From contig CAMPIF010000081.1 of the NCBI GenBank assembly GCA_946886245.1, forward strand, positions 1 to 11,713: 11,713 nt of DNA. Reading direction: 5' to 3'. A program made the position numbers and the translations under genes. The DNA comes from Ectopseudomonas composti (GTDB taxonomy: Bacteria > Pseudomonadota > Gammaproteobacteria > Pseudomonadales > Pseudomonadaceae). Shown here piece after piece: positions 1 through 8,227 of this stretch (position 1 is the stretch's first letter; every line of letters starts with the position of its first letter). A model generated the notes under the pieces. The model saw only the letters and a list, made by a program, of their open reading frames with translations, did no database searches and was not told the DNA's origin.

Positions 1-53
1 CTTTCGAAAACGGATTTTGAATCCGCCGCGTCTACCGATTCCGCCACCGGGGC
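1..53 (-). tRNA. tRNA-Leu(CAA), 5' portion only
   Basis: Read on the minus strand, the segment starts with an acceptor strand GCCCCGG at 53, then the leucine/class II D-arm GGCGGAATCGGTAGACGC. The anticodon stem GCGGA/TCCGT encloses the seven-base loop TTCAAAA, so the anticodon is CAA (complement of 17-19) and decodes UUG. The start of a long variable arm (TTTTCGAAAG), typical of tRNA-Leu, is visible before the window ends. The variable arm, T-arm and 3' acceptor strand lie outside the window. Identity rests on the anticodon, the class II shape and the leucine-like D-arm. Confidence 0.95.
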
Positions 54-66
54 ACGATGGCGGCGC

Positions 67-95
67 AGTATAGGGATGCACCTTGCTTCGGTCAA
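67..95 (-). promoter_or_regulatory. sigma70 promoter of tRNA-Leu
   Basis: On the minus strand a TTGACC -35 element (95-90) is followed, after exactly 17 bp, by a TATACT -10 element (72-67). The tRNA begins 13 bases further on, leaving a 5' leader of about 6 nt. The bases just after the -10 are GCGCCGCC, a GC-rich discriminator of the kind linked to stringent control of stable RNA promoters. The elements are seen; stringent regulation is inferred. Confidence 0.85.
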
Positions 96-120
96 TCGGC
101 GTTGCTGCTGCCATTGACCG
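89..120. repeat. 8-bp inverted repeat over the tRNA promoter -35 region
   Basis: CGGTCAAT (89-96) and ATTGACCG (113-120) are perfect inverted copies separated by 16 bp. The left arm contains the -35 hexamer of the tRNA-Leu promoter, so each arm shows an outward-facing TTGACC. A second small repeat, GCCATTG (110-116) with CAATGGC (134-140), overlaps the right arm. It could be an operator-like dyad or coincidence. Confidence 0.4.
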
Positions 121-156
121 ATCTACTAACGGCCAATGGCGCGGCTGGTGGCGTCC

Positions 157-185
157 GGCTTTTATTGCGTGGTTACGGCTAGAAT
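157..185 (+). promoter_or_regulatory. weak candidate promoter for the solute-binding gene
   Basis: TAGAAT at 180-185 matches the -10 consensus at five of six positions. The sequence 17 bp upstream (GGCTTT, 157-162) is a poor -35. A TATAAA at 221-226 is an alternative -10 but also lacks a good -35. The 205-bp gap at 54-258 otherwise contains only the tRNA promoter and small inverted repeats; I see no other gene in it. Confidence 0.3.
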
Positions 186-258
186 CGCTGGCTGTCATCA
201 AGCGTGTCGAGTGCGACGCATATAAACAGTCTGGGGCATTGCGAAGGGGGAGGGGGGA

Positions 259-1032
259 GTGGTCAAGATCTTGTGCAGAGCGCTTGTCGGCTGCCTGCTG
301 CTGGCGCCTGTTGTTCAGGCCCAGACCCTGACCTATGCGGTGACCGACGAGAGCTGGGCGCCTTACTGGATAGTCGAGGAACAGCGCGTCAGCGGCATCT
401 TCCATGAGCTCATGCTCGTGCTGGATGAGCGATTGCCTGAGCACCTGCAGGCCAGTCATCCGCTGCCGCCTCTGCGTACGCAGAAGCTTTTCCGTGAGGG
501 GCAAGTGCAGATCGAATGTTGCGTGAGCAAAAGCTGGCGTAGCGATGGTGATCGGGGGCCGGTGTCGCTATGGACGGTGCCGGTGCTGGAAACCGAAGAA
601 ATGCTGATCTTCGCGCCAGGCAGACGTTTCCCCTACCAGCATCTGCAGGACTTGCGGGGGCGCTCGATCGCAACGGTGCGCGGTTATGGCTATGCCGGCA
701 GTGAGTATTTTCAGCGCAACGATGGCGCCGATGTTCGAGCGCTGATCTATCTGGTGGCGCAGGGGCGTAGCGAGGCCGGTATTCTGGATCGCCTGGAGTG
801 GCGTTATCTGCAGCATGAAGACGCGCAGTTGCAGGCACCCCGTTGGCAGGTAGAGGAAGGCCCGACGATCAATCGCTCTCAGCTGCGCTTGCGCCTGCAT
901 CGACAGTTGGCCGGACGGCTCGAGGTATTCAATGCCGCCATTCGTTCTCTGCAGGCCGATGGCACCTTGGCGCGCATCGTCGCCAGGTATGCGCCTAAGG
1001 CTCACGTGGTCGGGCAAGTGGAAATCCGGTAA
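259..1032 (+). CDS. Exported solute-binding protein, SBP_bac_3-like (orphan)
   Basis: This 257-residue protein is probably a periplasmic amino-acid-type binding protein of the family-3 (SBP_bac_3, ABC or sensor-like) fold. Residues 1-21 form a signal peptide: a charged start (MVK), a hydrophobic core, and a V-Q-A cleavage motif before Q22. There is no lipobox cysteine, so a soluble periplasmic protein is expected. The mature part opens with a short strand and an ESWAPYW motif (31-37), where this family often carries a P-Y-containing ligand loop. The domain-2 entry is [14 protein letters not shown]. The C-terminus ([20 protein letters not shown]) is the usual family ending. The adjacent cysteines C87-C88 are unusual. 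The start is GTG, chosen because a very purine-rich GGGGGAGGGGGGA lies immediately upstream and because the signal peptide begins there. No permease or ATPase gene is adjacent, so ligand and partner are unknown. The stop is 35 bp before queA with no terminator between, so read-through into queA is possible. Confidence 0.8.
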   Translation: MVKILCRALVGCLLLAPVVQAQTLTYAVTDESWAPYWIVEEQRVSGIFHELMLVLDERLPEHLQASHPLPPLRTQKLFREGQVQIECCVSKSWRSDGDRGPVSLWTVPVLETEEMLIFAPGRRFPYQHLQDLRGRSIATVRGYGYAGSEYFQRNDGADVRALIYLVAQGRSEAGILDRLEWRYLQHEDAQLQAPRWQVEEGPTINRSQLRLRLHRQLAGRLEVFNAAIRSLQADGTLARIVARYAPKAHVVGQVEIR

Positions 1033-1067
1033 GCTTTGCCACCCTGCAGAAATACCCCCTCCGAATC

Positions 1068-3247
<2,180 letters not shown>

Positions 3248-3287
3248 TTCCCGAACGATTCAAGATCTTTGCCCTTAGGAGTGTTAC

Positions 3288-3617
3288 ATGAGCTTTTTGA
3301 TCCCTGCCGCTTACGCTGACACTGCGGCTGCTGGCCCTGCCGGCAGCGGTTTCGAGTGGGTTTTCCTGGTCGGCTTCCTGGTCATCTTCTATCTGATGAT
3401 CTGGCGTCCGCAGGCCAAGCGCGCCAAGGAGCACAAGAACCTGCTCGGCAACCTGCAGAAGGGTGACGAAGTAGTCACCAGCGGTGGCATCGCTGGCAAG
3501 GTATCCAAGGTTGCCGATGATTTCGTGGTGATCGAGGTGTCTGACACCGTCGAGCTGAAATTCCAGAAGCAGGCCATCGCTGCCACTCTGCCCAAGGGCA
3601 CGCTGAAAGCCATCTGA
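3288..3617 (+). CDS. yajC: Sec translocon accessory subunit YajC
   Basis: YajC is a small inner-membrane protein that joins SecD and SecF in the accessory complex of the SecYEG channel. The 109-residue product has a short polar N-terminus, one strongly hydrophobic membrane segment at about residues 22-39 (WVFLVGFLVIFYLMIW), the hallmark RPQAKRAKEH just after it, and a C-terminal domain with KGDEVVTSGGIAGKV. Length and pattern are standard. The start has a good ribosome-binding site (TAGGAG, about 8 bases upstream). It is followed by a 69-bp spacer containing two hairpins before secD. Confidence 0.96.
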   Translation: MSFLIPAAYADTAAAGPAGSGFEWVFLVGFLVIFYLMIWRPQAKRAKEHKNLLGNLQKGDEVVTSGGIAGKVSKVADDFVVIEVSDTVELKFQKQAIAATLPKGTLKAI

Positions 3618-3642
3618 TTCGGTTCTCGGTTTTTCCATTCCA

Positions 3643-3669
3643 CGGGGCGCTCATAGCGCCCCGCGTTTT
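3643..3669 (+). terminator. Hairpin with short T-run between yajC and secD (possible attenuator)
   Basis: CGGGGCGCT (3643-3651) pairs perfectly with AGCGCCCCG (3655-3663) around a three-base loop. Two bases later comes TTTT (3666-3669). The stem is strong but the T-run is short, so it is more likely a partial terminator or an RNA-processing/stability element than a full stop, given that yajC and secD are normally co-transcribed. Confidence 0.55.
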
Positions 3670-3670
3670 A

Positions 3671-3685
3671 AACGGGCGGCCCGTT
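3671..3685 (+). promoter_or_regulatory. Hairpin abutting the secD start codon
   Basis: AACGGG (3671-3676) pairs with CCCGTT (3680-3685) around CGG, and the structure ends one base before the secD ATG. No Shine-Dalgarno sequence is visible outside it; the only weak purine run (CGGGCGG) lies within it. In the mRNA this would bury the ribosome-binding region, so secD initiation may depend on unfolding or on coupling to upstream translation. The pairing is seen; the regulatory role is inferred. Confidence 0.45.
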
Positions 3686-3686
3686 C

Positions 3687-5555
3687 ATGCTCAATAAATA
3701 CCCTCTGTGGAAGTACCTGCTGATCTTGTCCGTTCTGGCAATCGGCCTGGTGTACTCCATTCCCAACCTTTATCCAGACGATCCTGCCGTGCAGATCAGC
3801 GGCGCCAGCTCGGCGCTGAGCATCGAGCAGACGGATATAGACCGTGCCAGCAAAGCGCTGCAGGACGCCGGCATTTCCGTCAAGGCGGCCAGCATCGACG
3901 AGCGTGGCCGTGGCGGTCTGATTCGCCTGACCAAGCAGGATGACCAGTTGCCGGCCAAGGACATCGTCCGTCGCGCGCTGGGCGATGATTACGTCGTGGC
4001 GCTGAACCTGGCGCAAACCACCCCCGACTGGCTGCGTAACCTGGGTGCGAGCCCTATGAAGCTCGGCCTGGACCTTTCCGGTGGTGTGCACTTCCTGCTG
4101 GAAGTCGACATGGACAAGGCGCTGGATGTGCGTCGCAAGGTCTATGAAGGTGAGATCAAGAGCCTGCTGCGCAAGGAGCGCGTTCGCTACCGCAGCATGC
4201 CGGAAAGCAACCAGCGCATTCAGCTCGGCTTTGCCGACAGCGAAACGCTGGACAAGGCCGAGCGCCTGATCCGCAAGGATTACACTGATTTCGAACTGAC
4301 CACCGTCGAGCGCAATGGTCAGCAGGTCCTGCAGTTGGGCCTGACCCAGGCGAAGATCGCCGAAATTCGCGAGTACTCCATTCGCCAGAACCTCACCACT
4401 GTGCGTAACCGCGTCAACGAGCTGGGTGTGGCCGAGCCGCTGGTGCAGCGCCAGGGCGCCAACCGCATCGTGGTCGAGCTGCCGGGCGTGCAGGACACTG
4501 CCGAGGCCAAGCGTATTCTCGGCAAGACCGCCAACCTGGAGTTCCGTTTGCAGGCCGACCTGGATGCCCCGCGCGGCGCGACCGAGTCCTTCGGTTTTCG
4601 CGAGGAAGGTCGTCCGCCGGTCCAGCTCGAGCGTGAGTTGATCATCACCGGTGACCAGGTGACCGACGCCCAGGCCAGTTTCGACGAGAATGGTCGTCCG
4701 CAGGTGAACATTCGCCTCGACGGTCACGGCGGCGATCTGATGAATCGCGCCACGCGCAACAATGTCGGTCGCAGCATGGCGGTGATCTTCATCGAGCAGA
4801 AGCCGGTCACCCGCTACGTGCGTCAGAACATCGATGGCGTCGAGCAGGAAGTTGCCGTTTCTTCTTTCGTCGAAGAGAAGAAGATCATCAGCCTGGCGAC
4901 CATTCAGTCTGCGCTGGGTAGCCAGTTCCGCATCACCGGTCTGAACGGCCAGGGCGAGTCGTCCGAGCTGGCGCTGCTGCTGCGCGCTGGTGGCCTGGCG
5001 GCGCCGATGTACTTCGCTGAAGAGCGCACCATCGGCCCGAGCCTGGGTGCCGAGAACATTGCCAAGGGTATCGCCTCCACCGAGTGGGCGATGATCTTCG
5101 TGGCCCTCTTCATCATCGCCATCTATCGCTTCTTCGGTGTGCTGGCGACCGTTGCCCTGGCATTCAACCTGGTGCTGCTGGTCGGTCTGATGTCGGCGAT
5201 CGGTGCGACCCTGACCCTGCCGGGTATCGCCGGTATCGTGCTGACCCTGGGTATGGCGGTTGACGCCAACGTGCTGATTTTCTCGCGGATACGCGAGGAG
5301 CTGGCCAATGGACTGCCGGTGCAGCGTGCCCTGCACGAGGGCTTCGATCGTGCCTATTCGGCGATTCTGGACAGTAACCTGACCACCTTGCTGGTAGGCG
5401 GCATCCTGTTCGCCATGGGGACCGGTCCGGTCAAGGGCTTTGCAGTGACGCTGTCGCTGGGCATCATGACGTCGATGTTCACCGCCATCATGTTCACCCG
5501 TGGCCTGGTCAACCTGATCTTCGGTGGCCGTAACTTCAAGAAGCTGTGGATCTGA
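3687..5555 (+). CDS. secD: Protein translocase subunit SecD
   Basis: SecD works with SecF and YajC to use the proton-motive force to pull exported proteins out of the SecYEG channel on the periplasmic side. The 622 residues are in order: a short cytoplasmic N-terminus, membrane segment 1 (about 10-27, LLILSVLAIGLVYSIPNLY), a large periplasmic region with the conserved GLDLSGGVHFLLEVD near residues 128-142, the NELGVAEPLVQRQGANRIVVELPGV repeat-type domain, and a C-terminal five-helix RND-like membrane domain from about residue 465. Asp526 in the GMAVDANVLIFSRIREE motif corresponds to the essential proton-relay aspartate. Length is normal for gammaproteobacteria (E. coli 615). The ATG gives the expected MLNKYPLWK N-terminus, but the upstream region is folded and lacks a clear ribosome-binding site. 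It ends 9 bp before secF. Confidence 0.97.
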   Translation: MLNKYPLWKYLLILSVLAIGLVYSIPNLYPDDPAVQISGASSALSIEQTDIDRASKALQDAGISVKAASIDERGRGGLIRLTKQDDQLPAKDIVRRALGDDYVVALNLAQTTPDWLRNLGASPMKLGLDLSGGVHFLLEVDMDKALDVRRKVYEGEIKSLLRKERVRYRSMPESNQRIQLGFADSETLDKAERLIRKDYTDFELTTVERNGQQVLQLGLTQAKIAEIREYSIRQNLTTVRNRVNELGVAEPLVQRQGANRIVVELPGVQDTAEAKRILGKTANLEFRLQADLDAPRGATESFGFREEGRPPVQLERELIITGDQVTDAQASFDENGRPQVNIRLDGHGGDLMNRATRNNVGRSMAVIFIEQKPVTRYVRQNIDGVEQEVAVSSFVEEKKIISLATIQSALGSQFRITGLNGQGESSELALLLRAGGLAAPMYFAEERTIGPSLGAENIAKGIASTEWAMIFVALFIIAIYRFFGVLATVALAFNLVLLVGLMSAIGATLTLPGIAGIVLTLGMAVDANVLIFSRIREELANGLPVQRALHEGFDRAYSAILDSNLTTLLVGGILFAMGTGPVKGFAVTLSLGIMTSMFTAIMFTRGLVNLIFGGRNFKKLWI

Positions 5556-5564
5556 GGTGCAGCC

Positions 5565-6482
5565 ATGATCAAGTCAACCATTCGTTTCATGGCGATCCGC
5601 AATATCGCCTTCTCCATTACGGTCGTGCTGACGCTGATCGGTCTCGGCGCGCTGTTTTCCAAGGGGCTGAATTTCGGCCTGGATTTCACCGGTGGCACCC
5701 TGATCGAGTTGCAGTATGAGCAGCCGGCCAACCTTGATCTGATCAAGACCGAACTGGGTCAGGCGGGTTATGCTGACGCTGTGGTGCAGAGCTTTGGCGC
5801 CAGTACCGATGTGCTGGTACGTCTGGCTGGCGATTCCCCTGACCTGGGCAATGAGGTCGCGGCCGCGCTGCGCAAGGTCGACGAGGCCTCGCGTTTCGAG
5901 GTCAAGCGCGTCGAGTTCGTCGGCCCGCAGGTGGGTGAGGAGCTGCGTGACCAGGGTGGTATCGCCATGCTTCTGGCGCTGGGCGGGATCATGCTCTACC
6001 TGGCTTTCCGCTTTCAGTGGAAGTTCGGTGTCGGTGCGATCGCATCCCTGGTGCACGACGTGGTGATCACCCTGGGTGTGCTGGCGTTCTTCCAGATTCC
6101 CTTCGACCTGACGGTGTTGGCGGCGATCTTGGCAATGATCGGTTACTCGCTCAACGACACCATCATCATCTACGACCGGATTCGCGAGAACTTCCGCGTG
6201 CTGCGCAAGACCTCGCTGATCGAGAACATCGACGTGTCGATCACCCAGACTCTGCTGCGTACCATCGCCACCTCGCTGTCCACTGCGCTGGCGCTGCTGG
6301 CGTTGCTGTTCTTCGGTGGTGACGTGCTGGCAGCCTTCGCCCTGACCTTGCTGGTCGGCGTGGTGGTGGGGACCTACTCCTCGGTCTATATCGGTGCCAC
6401 GGTGCTGGTGTGGCTGAAGCTCGGCGTGGAGGACCTGATTCCTCCTGTGGCCGAGGCCGAGGCAGACGACGGTCGTCCATGA
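5565..6482 (+). CDS. secF: Protein translocase subunit SecF
   Basis: SecF is the partner of SecD in the proton-driven SecDF motor. The 305-residue protein begins with a membrane segment (about 15-32), then a small periplasmic domain opening with LNFGLDFTGGTLIELQY, followed by a cluster of membrane helices from about 130. GYSLNDTIIIYDRIRENFR contains Asp198, the counterpart of the conserved charged residue in the SecF membrane domain, and LRTIATSLSTALALLALLFFGG is the conserved helix that follows. The acidic tail (EAEADDGRP) is unremarkable. GAGGTG overlapping the secD stop codon supplies a ribosome-binding site. A terminator follows 29 bp after the stop, closing the cluster. Confidence 0.97.
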   Translation: MIKSTIRFMAIRNIAFSITVVLTLIGLGALFSKGLNFGLDFTGGTLIELQYEQPANLDLIKTELGQAGYADAVVQSFGASTDVLVRLAGDSPDLGNEVAAALRKVDEASRFEVKRVEFVGPQVGEELRDQGGIAMLLALGGIMLYLAFRFQWKFGVGAIASLVHDVVITLGVLAFFQIPFDLTVLAAILAMIGYSLNDTIIIYDRIRENFRVLRKTSLIENIDVSITQTLLRTIATSLSTALALLALLFFGGDVLAAFALTLLVGVVVGTYSSVYIGATVLVWLKLGVEDLIPPVAEAEADDGRP

Positions 6483-6511
6483 TGTTGTGACGGGCTTCAT
6501 GAAAGTCAGCG

Positions 6512-6546
6512 AAAGCCGCGGCCAGTCGAACTTGTCGCGGCTTTTT
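6512..6546 (+). terminator. Intrinsic terminator after secF
   Basis: AAAGCCGCG (6512-6520) pairs perfectly with CGCGGCTTT (6536-6544) around a 15-base loop, running into a five-base T-tract (6542-6546). It ends the yajC-secD-secF transcript. The long loop carries the -35 of the candidate promoter described next. Confidence 0.8.
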
Positions 6547-6555
6547 GCTGTCCTA
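6528..6555 (+). promoter_or_regulatory. Candidate sigmaE/AlgU-type promoter for the glycine-zipper gene
   Basis: GAACTT (6528-6533) is the core -35 of extracytoplasmic stress sigma factors (E. coli sigmaE, Pseudomonas AlgU/sigma22). TCCTA (6551-6555), 17 bp further on, resembles their TCTGA/TCAAA-type -10. I see no convincing sigma70 promoter in the gap at 6483-6601, and the upstream terminator means the next gene should need its own promoter. A start site near 6561-6563 would give a leader of about 40 nt. The match and spacing are seen; sigma specificity is inferred. Confidence 0.5.
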
Positions 6556-6591
6556 GGCAAGGAGAAAGGGCGCGAGTCGCCGAGCCTAGGA
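6551..6591 (+). repeat. 8-bp inverted repeat reaching the ribosome-binding site
   Basis: TCCTAGGC (6551-6558) and GCCTAGGA (6584-6591) are perfect inverted copies 25 bases apart. The right arm overlaps the AGGAG ribosome-binding site (6588-6592) of the downstream gene. The left arm coincides with the candidate -10 element. A transcript starting at that promoter would lack the left arm, while a read-through transcript from secF would contain both and could hide the ribosome-binding site. CTAG-containing sequences are generally uncommon in bacterial genomes. Confidence 0.55.
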
Positions 6592-6601
6592 GACACAAGA
6601 A

Positions 6602-7144
6602 ATGAATAAATCACTGTTGGTAGGTGCCGTACTGGGTGCTGTGGGTGTGACCGCTGGTGGTGCTGTCGCCACCTACAGTCTGGTTGATCGCGGCCCGGAT
6701 TATGCCGAGGTGCTGGCCGTAACCCCGGTCAATGAAACCGTGAAAACGCCGCGCGAAGTGTGCAAGGACGTGACGGTCACGCGTCAGCGCCCGGTGCAGG
6801 ATCAGCACCAGATTGCCGGCACCGCTATCGGTGCCATCGCTGGCGGCCTGCTGGGTAATCAGGTTGGTGGCGGAACCGGCAAGAAGATCGCCACCGTTGC
6901 TGGTGCGGTCGGCGGCGGTTACGCCGGCAACAAGATTCAGGAAGGCATGCAGCAGCGTGACACCTATACGACCACCGAAACCCGCTGCAATACCGTGACT
7001 GACACCAGTGAGAAGCTGGTGGGCTATGACGTGAAGTATCAGTTGGACGAGAAGGTCGGTACCGTGCGCATGGATCGTGATCCGGGCAGCCGCATTCCGG
7101 TCAATGATCAGGGTGAGCTGGTGCTGGTGCAGCAGGCTCAGTAA
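6602..7144 (+). CDS. Glycine-zipper 2TM envelope protein
   Basis: This is a small envelope protein of the glycine-zipper 2TM / Rickettsia 17-kDa surface-antigen type (related in plan to SlyB). Its biochemical role is unknown; relatives are linked to outer-membrane or cell-envelope integrity. The 180 residues contain an N-terminal hydrophobic segment (about 5-28, LVGAVLGAVGVTAGGAVATY) that may be a membrane anchor or uncleaved signal; there is no lipobox cysteine. A polar stretch follows, then the glycine-zipper core at about 72-112 (GTAIGAIAGGLLGNQVGGG, then GAVGGGYAGN), and a soluble C-terminal domain ending GELVLVQQAQ. C54 and C129 flank the zipper and could form a disulfide. The ATG has a good ribosome-binding site (AGGAG, 9 bases upstream). 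It appears to be a single-gene unit with its own candidate stress promoter and strong terminators after it. By position it matches the conserved gene downstream of secF in P. aeruginosa (PA3819, from memory). Confidence 0.88.
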   Translation: MNKSLLVGAVLGAVGVTAGGAVATYSLVDRGPDYAEVLAVTPVNETVKTPREVCKDVTVTRQRPVQDQHQIAGTAIGAIAGGLLGNQVGGGTGKKIATVAGAVGGGYAGNKIQEGMQQRDTYTTTETRCNTVTDTSEKLVGYDVKYQLDEKVGTVRMDRDPGSRIPVNDQGELVLVQQAQ

Positions 7145-7155
7145 GAATCTAAAGC

Positions 7156-7184
7156 AAAAAAAACGCCCCTCGGGGCGTTTTTTT
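7156..7184. terminator. Bidirectional intrinsic terminator
   Basis: An eight-A run (7156-7163), the GC stem CGCCC/GGGCG (7164-7168 with 7173-7177) around CTCG, and a seven-T run (7178-7184) form a classic terminator that works on either strand. On the plus strand it lies 12 bp after the glycine-zipper gene's stop. Confidence 0.93.
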
Positions 7185-7235
7185 GTGGCCTGCCATCCTT
7201 GGCGGCCACCCTGCGGGCCGTCGCTGCGCGACGTC

Positions 7236-7259
7236 AAAAATCGCTCCGGGCGATTTTTT
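7236..7259. terminator. Second bidirectional terminator, on the suhB side
   Basis: AAAAATCGC (7236-7244) pairs with GCGATTTTT (7250-7258) around TCCGG, flanked by an A-run and a six-base T-run. Read on the minus strand it follows the suhB stop by 16 bp. Between the two terminators lie only a short GC-rich stretch and the small palindrome CGTCGC/GCGACG (7219-7233). Confidence 0.85.
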
Positions 7260-7275
7260 ATTGCTCGATGGAAGC

Positions 7276-8091
7276 TCAGCGCTTCATCGACGGTGCCAGG
7301 TGCGGCTGGATCGCGGTCAGTACGGCCTTGAAGCATTTGGTGTTGCCGGCAACGATCTGGCCTTTCTCGAGGAATTCGTGGCTGCCGCTGAAATCGCTGA
7401 CCAGGCCGCCTGCTTCCTGAATCAGCAGGGCGCCAGCTGCCATGTCCCACTCGGACAGGCCGAACTCCCAGAAGGCGTCGTAGCGGCCGGCTGCGACGTA
7501 AGCCAGGTCCAGGCTGGCGGCACCGGCACGGCGTACGCCGGCGGTCTGGCCGACCAGGCTACGGAACATGCCCAGGTAGTTCTCGAGGTTGTCCAGCTGC
7601 TCGTTGCGGAACGGGAAGCCAGTGCCCAGCAGCGCACCGTCCAGGCTCTTGCGGTTGCTCACGCGCAGGCGGCGACCGTTGAGGGCGGCGCCACGGCCAC
7701 GGCTGGCGGTGAACTCTTCCTGGCGAACCGGATCGAGGACGATGGCGTGCTCGAGGCGACCGCGGTACTTGCAGGCGATGCTGATGGCGAAGTGCGGAAC
7801 GCCACGGATGAAGTTGGTGGTGCCGTCCAGCGGGTCGATGATCCACTGATAGTCGGCGCCGTCGCCACTGCCTTCCAGGACGCCACCTTCTTCGCCCAGG
7901 AAACTGTGGGTCGGGTAGGCCTTGCGGATGGCCTGGACGATCATCAGCTCGGCGGCCTTGTCGACCTCGGTGACGTAATCGTTGGCATCCTTCTCGTCTA
8001 CCGAGATGACATCCAGGCGCTCGATGGAGCGAAAGATCATTTCACCGGCGCTGCGAGCGGCGCGCAGGGCGATATTCAGCATGGGCTGCAT
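7276..8091 (-). CDS. suhB: Inositol-1-monophosphatase family protein SuhB
   Basis: SuhB is a magnesium-dependent inositol monophosphatase. In E. coli it also joins the NusA/NusG antitermination complex on ribosomal RNA operons, and in Pseudomonas it affects virulence regulation, so its main role may not be phosphatase activity. The 271-residue protein has the complete metal-binding set: GEE (Glu67-Glu68), the signature DPLDGTTNF (Asp86, Asp89), and SEWDMAAG (Asp216). Length is normal (E. coli 267). The start at 8091 is supported by AGGTGA seven bases upstream on the minus strand; a second Met lies at residue 4. It is divergent from trmJ across 136 bp and convergent with the glycine-zipper gene, so it is a single-gene unit here. 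Confidence 0.96.
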   Translation of the reverse strand: MQPMLNIALRAARSAGEMIFRSIERLDVISVDEKDANDYVTEVDKAAELMIVQAIRKAYPTHSFLGEEGGVLEGSGDGADYQWIIDPLDGTTNFIRGVPHFAISIACKYRGRLEHAIVLDPVRQEEFTASRGRGAALNGRRLRVSNRKSLDGALLGTGFPFRNEQLDNLENYLGMFRSLVGQTAGVRRAGAASLDLAYVAAGRYDAFWEFGLSEWDMAAGALLIQEAGGLVSDFSGSHEFLEKGQIVAGNTKCFKAVLTAIQPHLAPSMKR

Positions 8092-8227
8092 GGGAGGTTC
8101 ACCTGGGGCGTTAAAGAAAGCCGGCCATGTTAGCAGAAAACCGTTGCCGATGAAGCGCCGTCTGTACGCTGCATGGCATTAATCGGAGGGCTTGGGTAAG
8201 ATCGTTGCCCCCTGAAGATTTCTGAGA

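Noticed and set aside
3651..5336. A 561-codon open frame antisense to secD
   Set aside because: It mirrors secD codon use in a GC-rich genome, its translation is low-complexity (rich in Gln, His, Arg, Leu), and secD itself is unmistakable.
7199..7235. GC-rich palindromic stretch between the two terminators, considered as a REP-type repeat
   Set aside because: The palindrome CGTCGC/GCGACG is only 6 bp and there is no second copy in the window. A genome-wide count would be needed to call it a repeat.
7183..8133. A 316-codon open frame on the plus strand through suhB
   Set aside because: It is the complement of the suhB reading frame; suhB has full catalytic motifs and a good ribosome-binding site.
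8092..8227. Promoters for suhB and trmJ in the divergent spacer
   Set aside because: Possible -10 sequences (TAACAT on the minus strand near 8142, TAAGAT at 8197-8202) lack convincing -35 partners, so none is listed. Nothing else is visible in this 136-bp gap.
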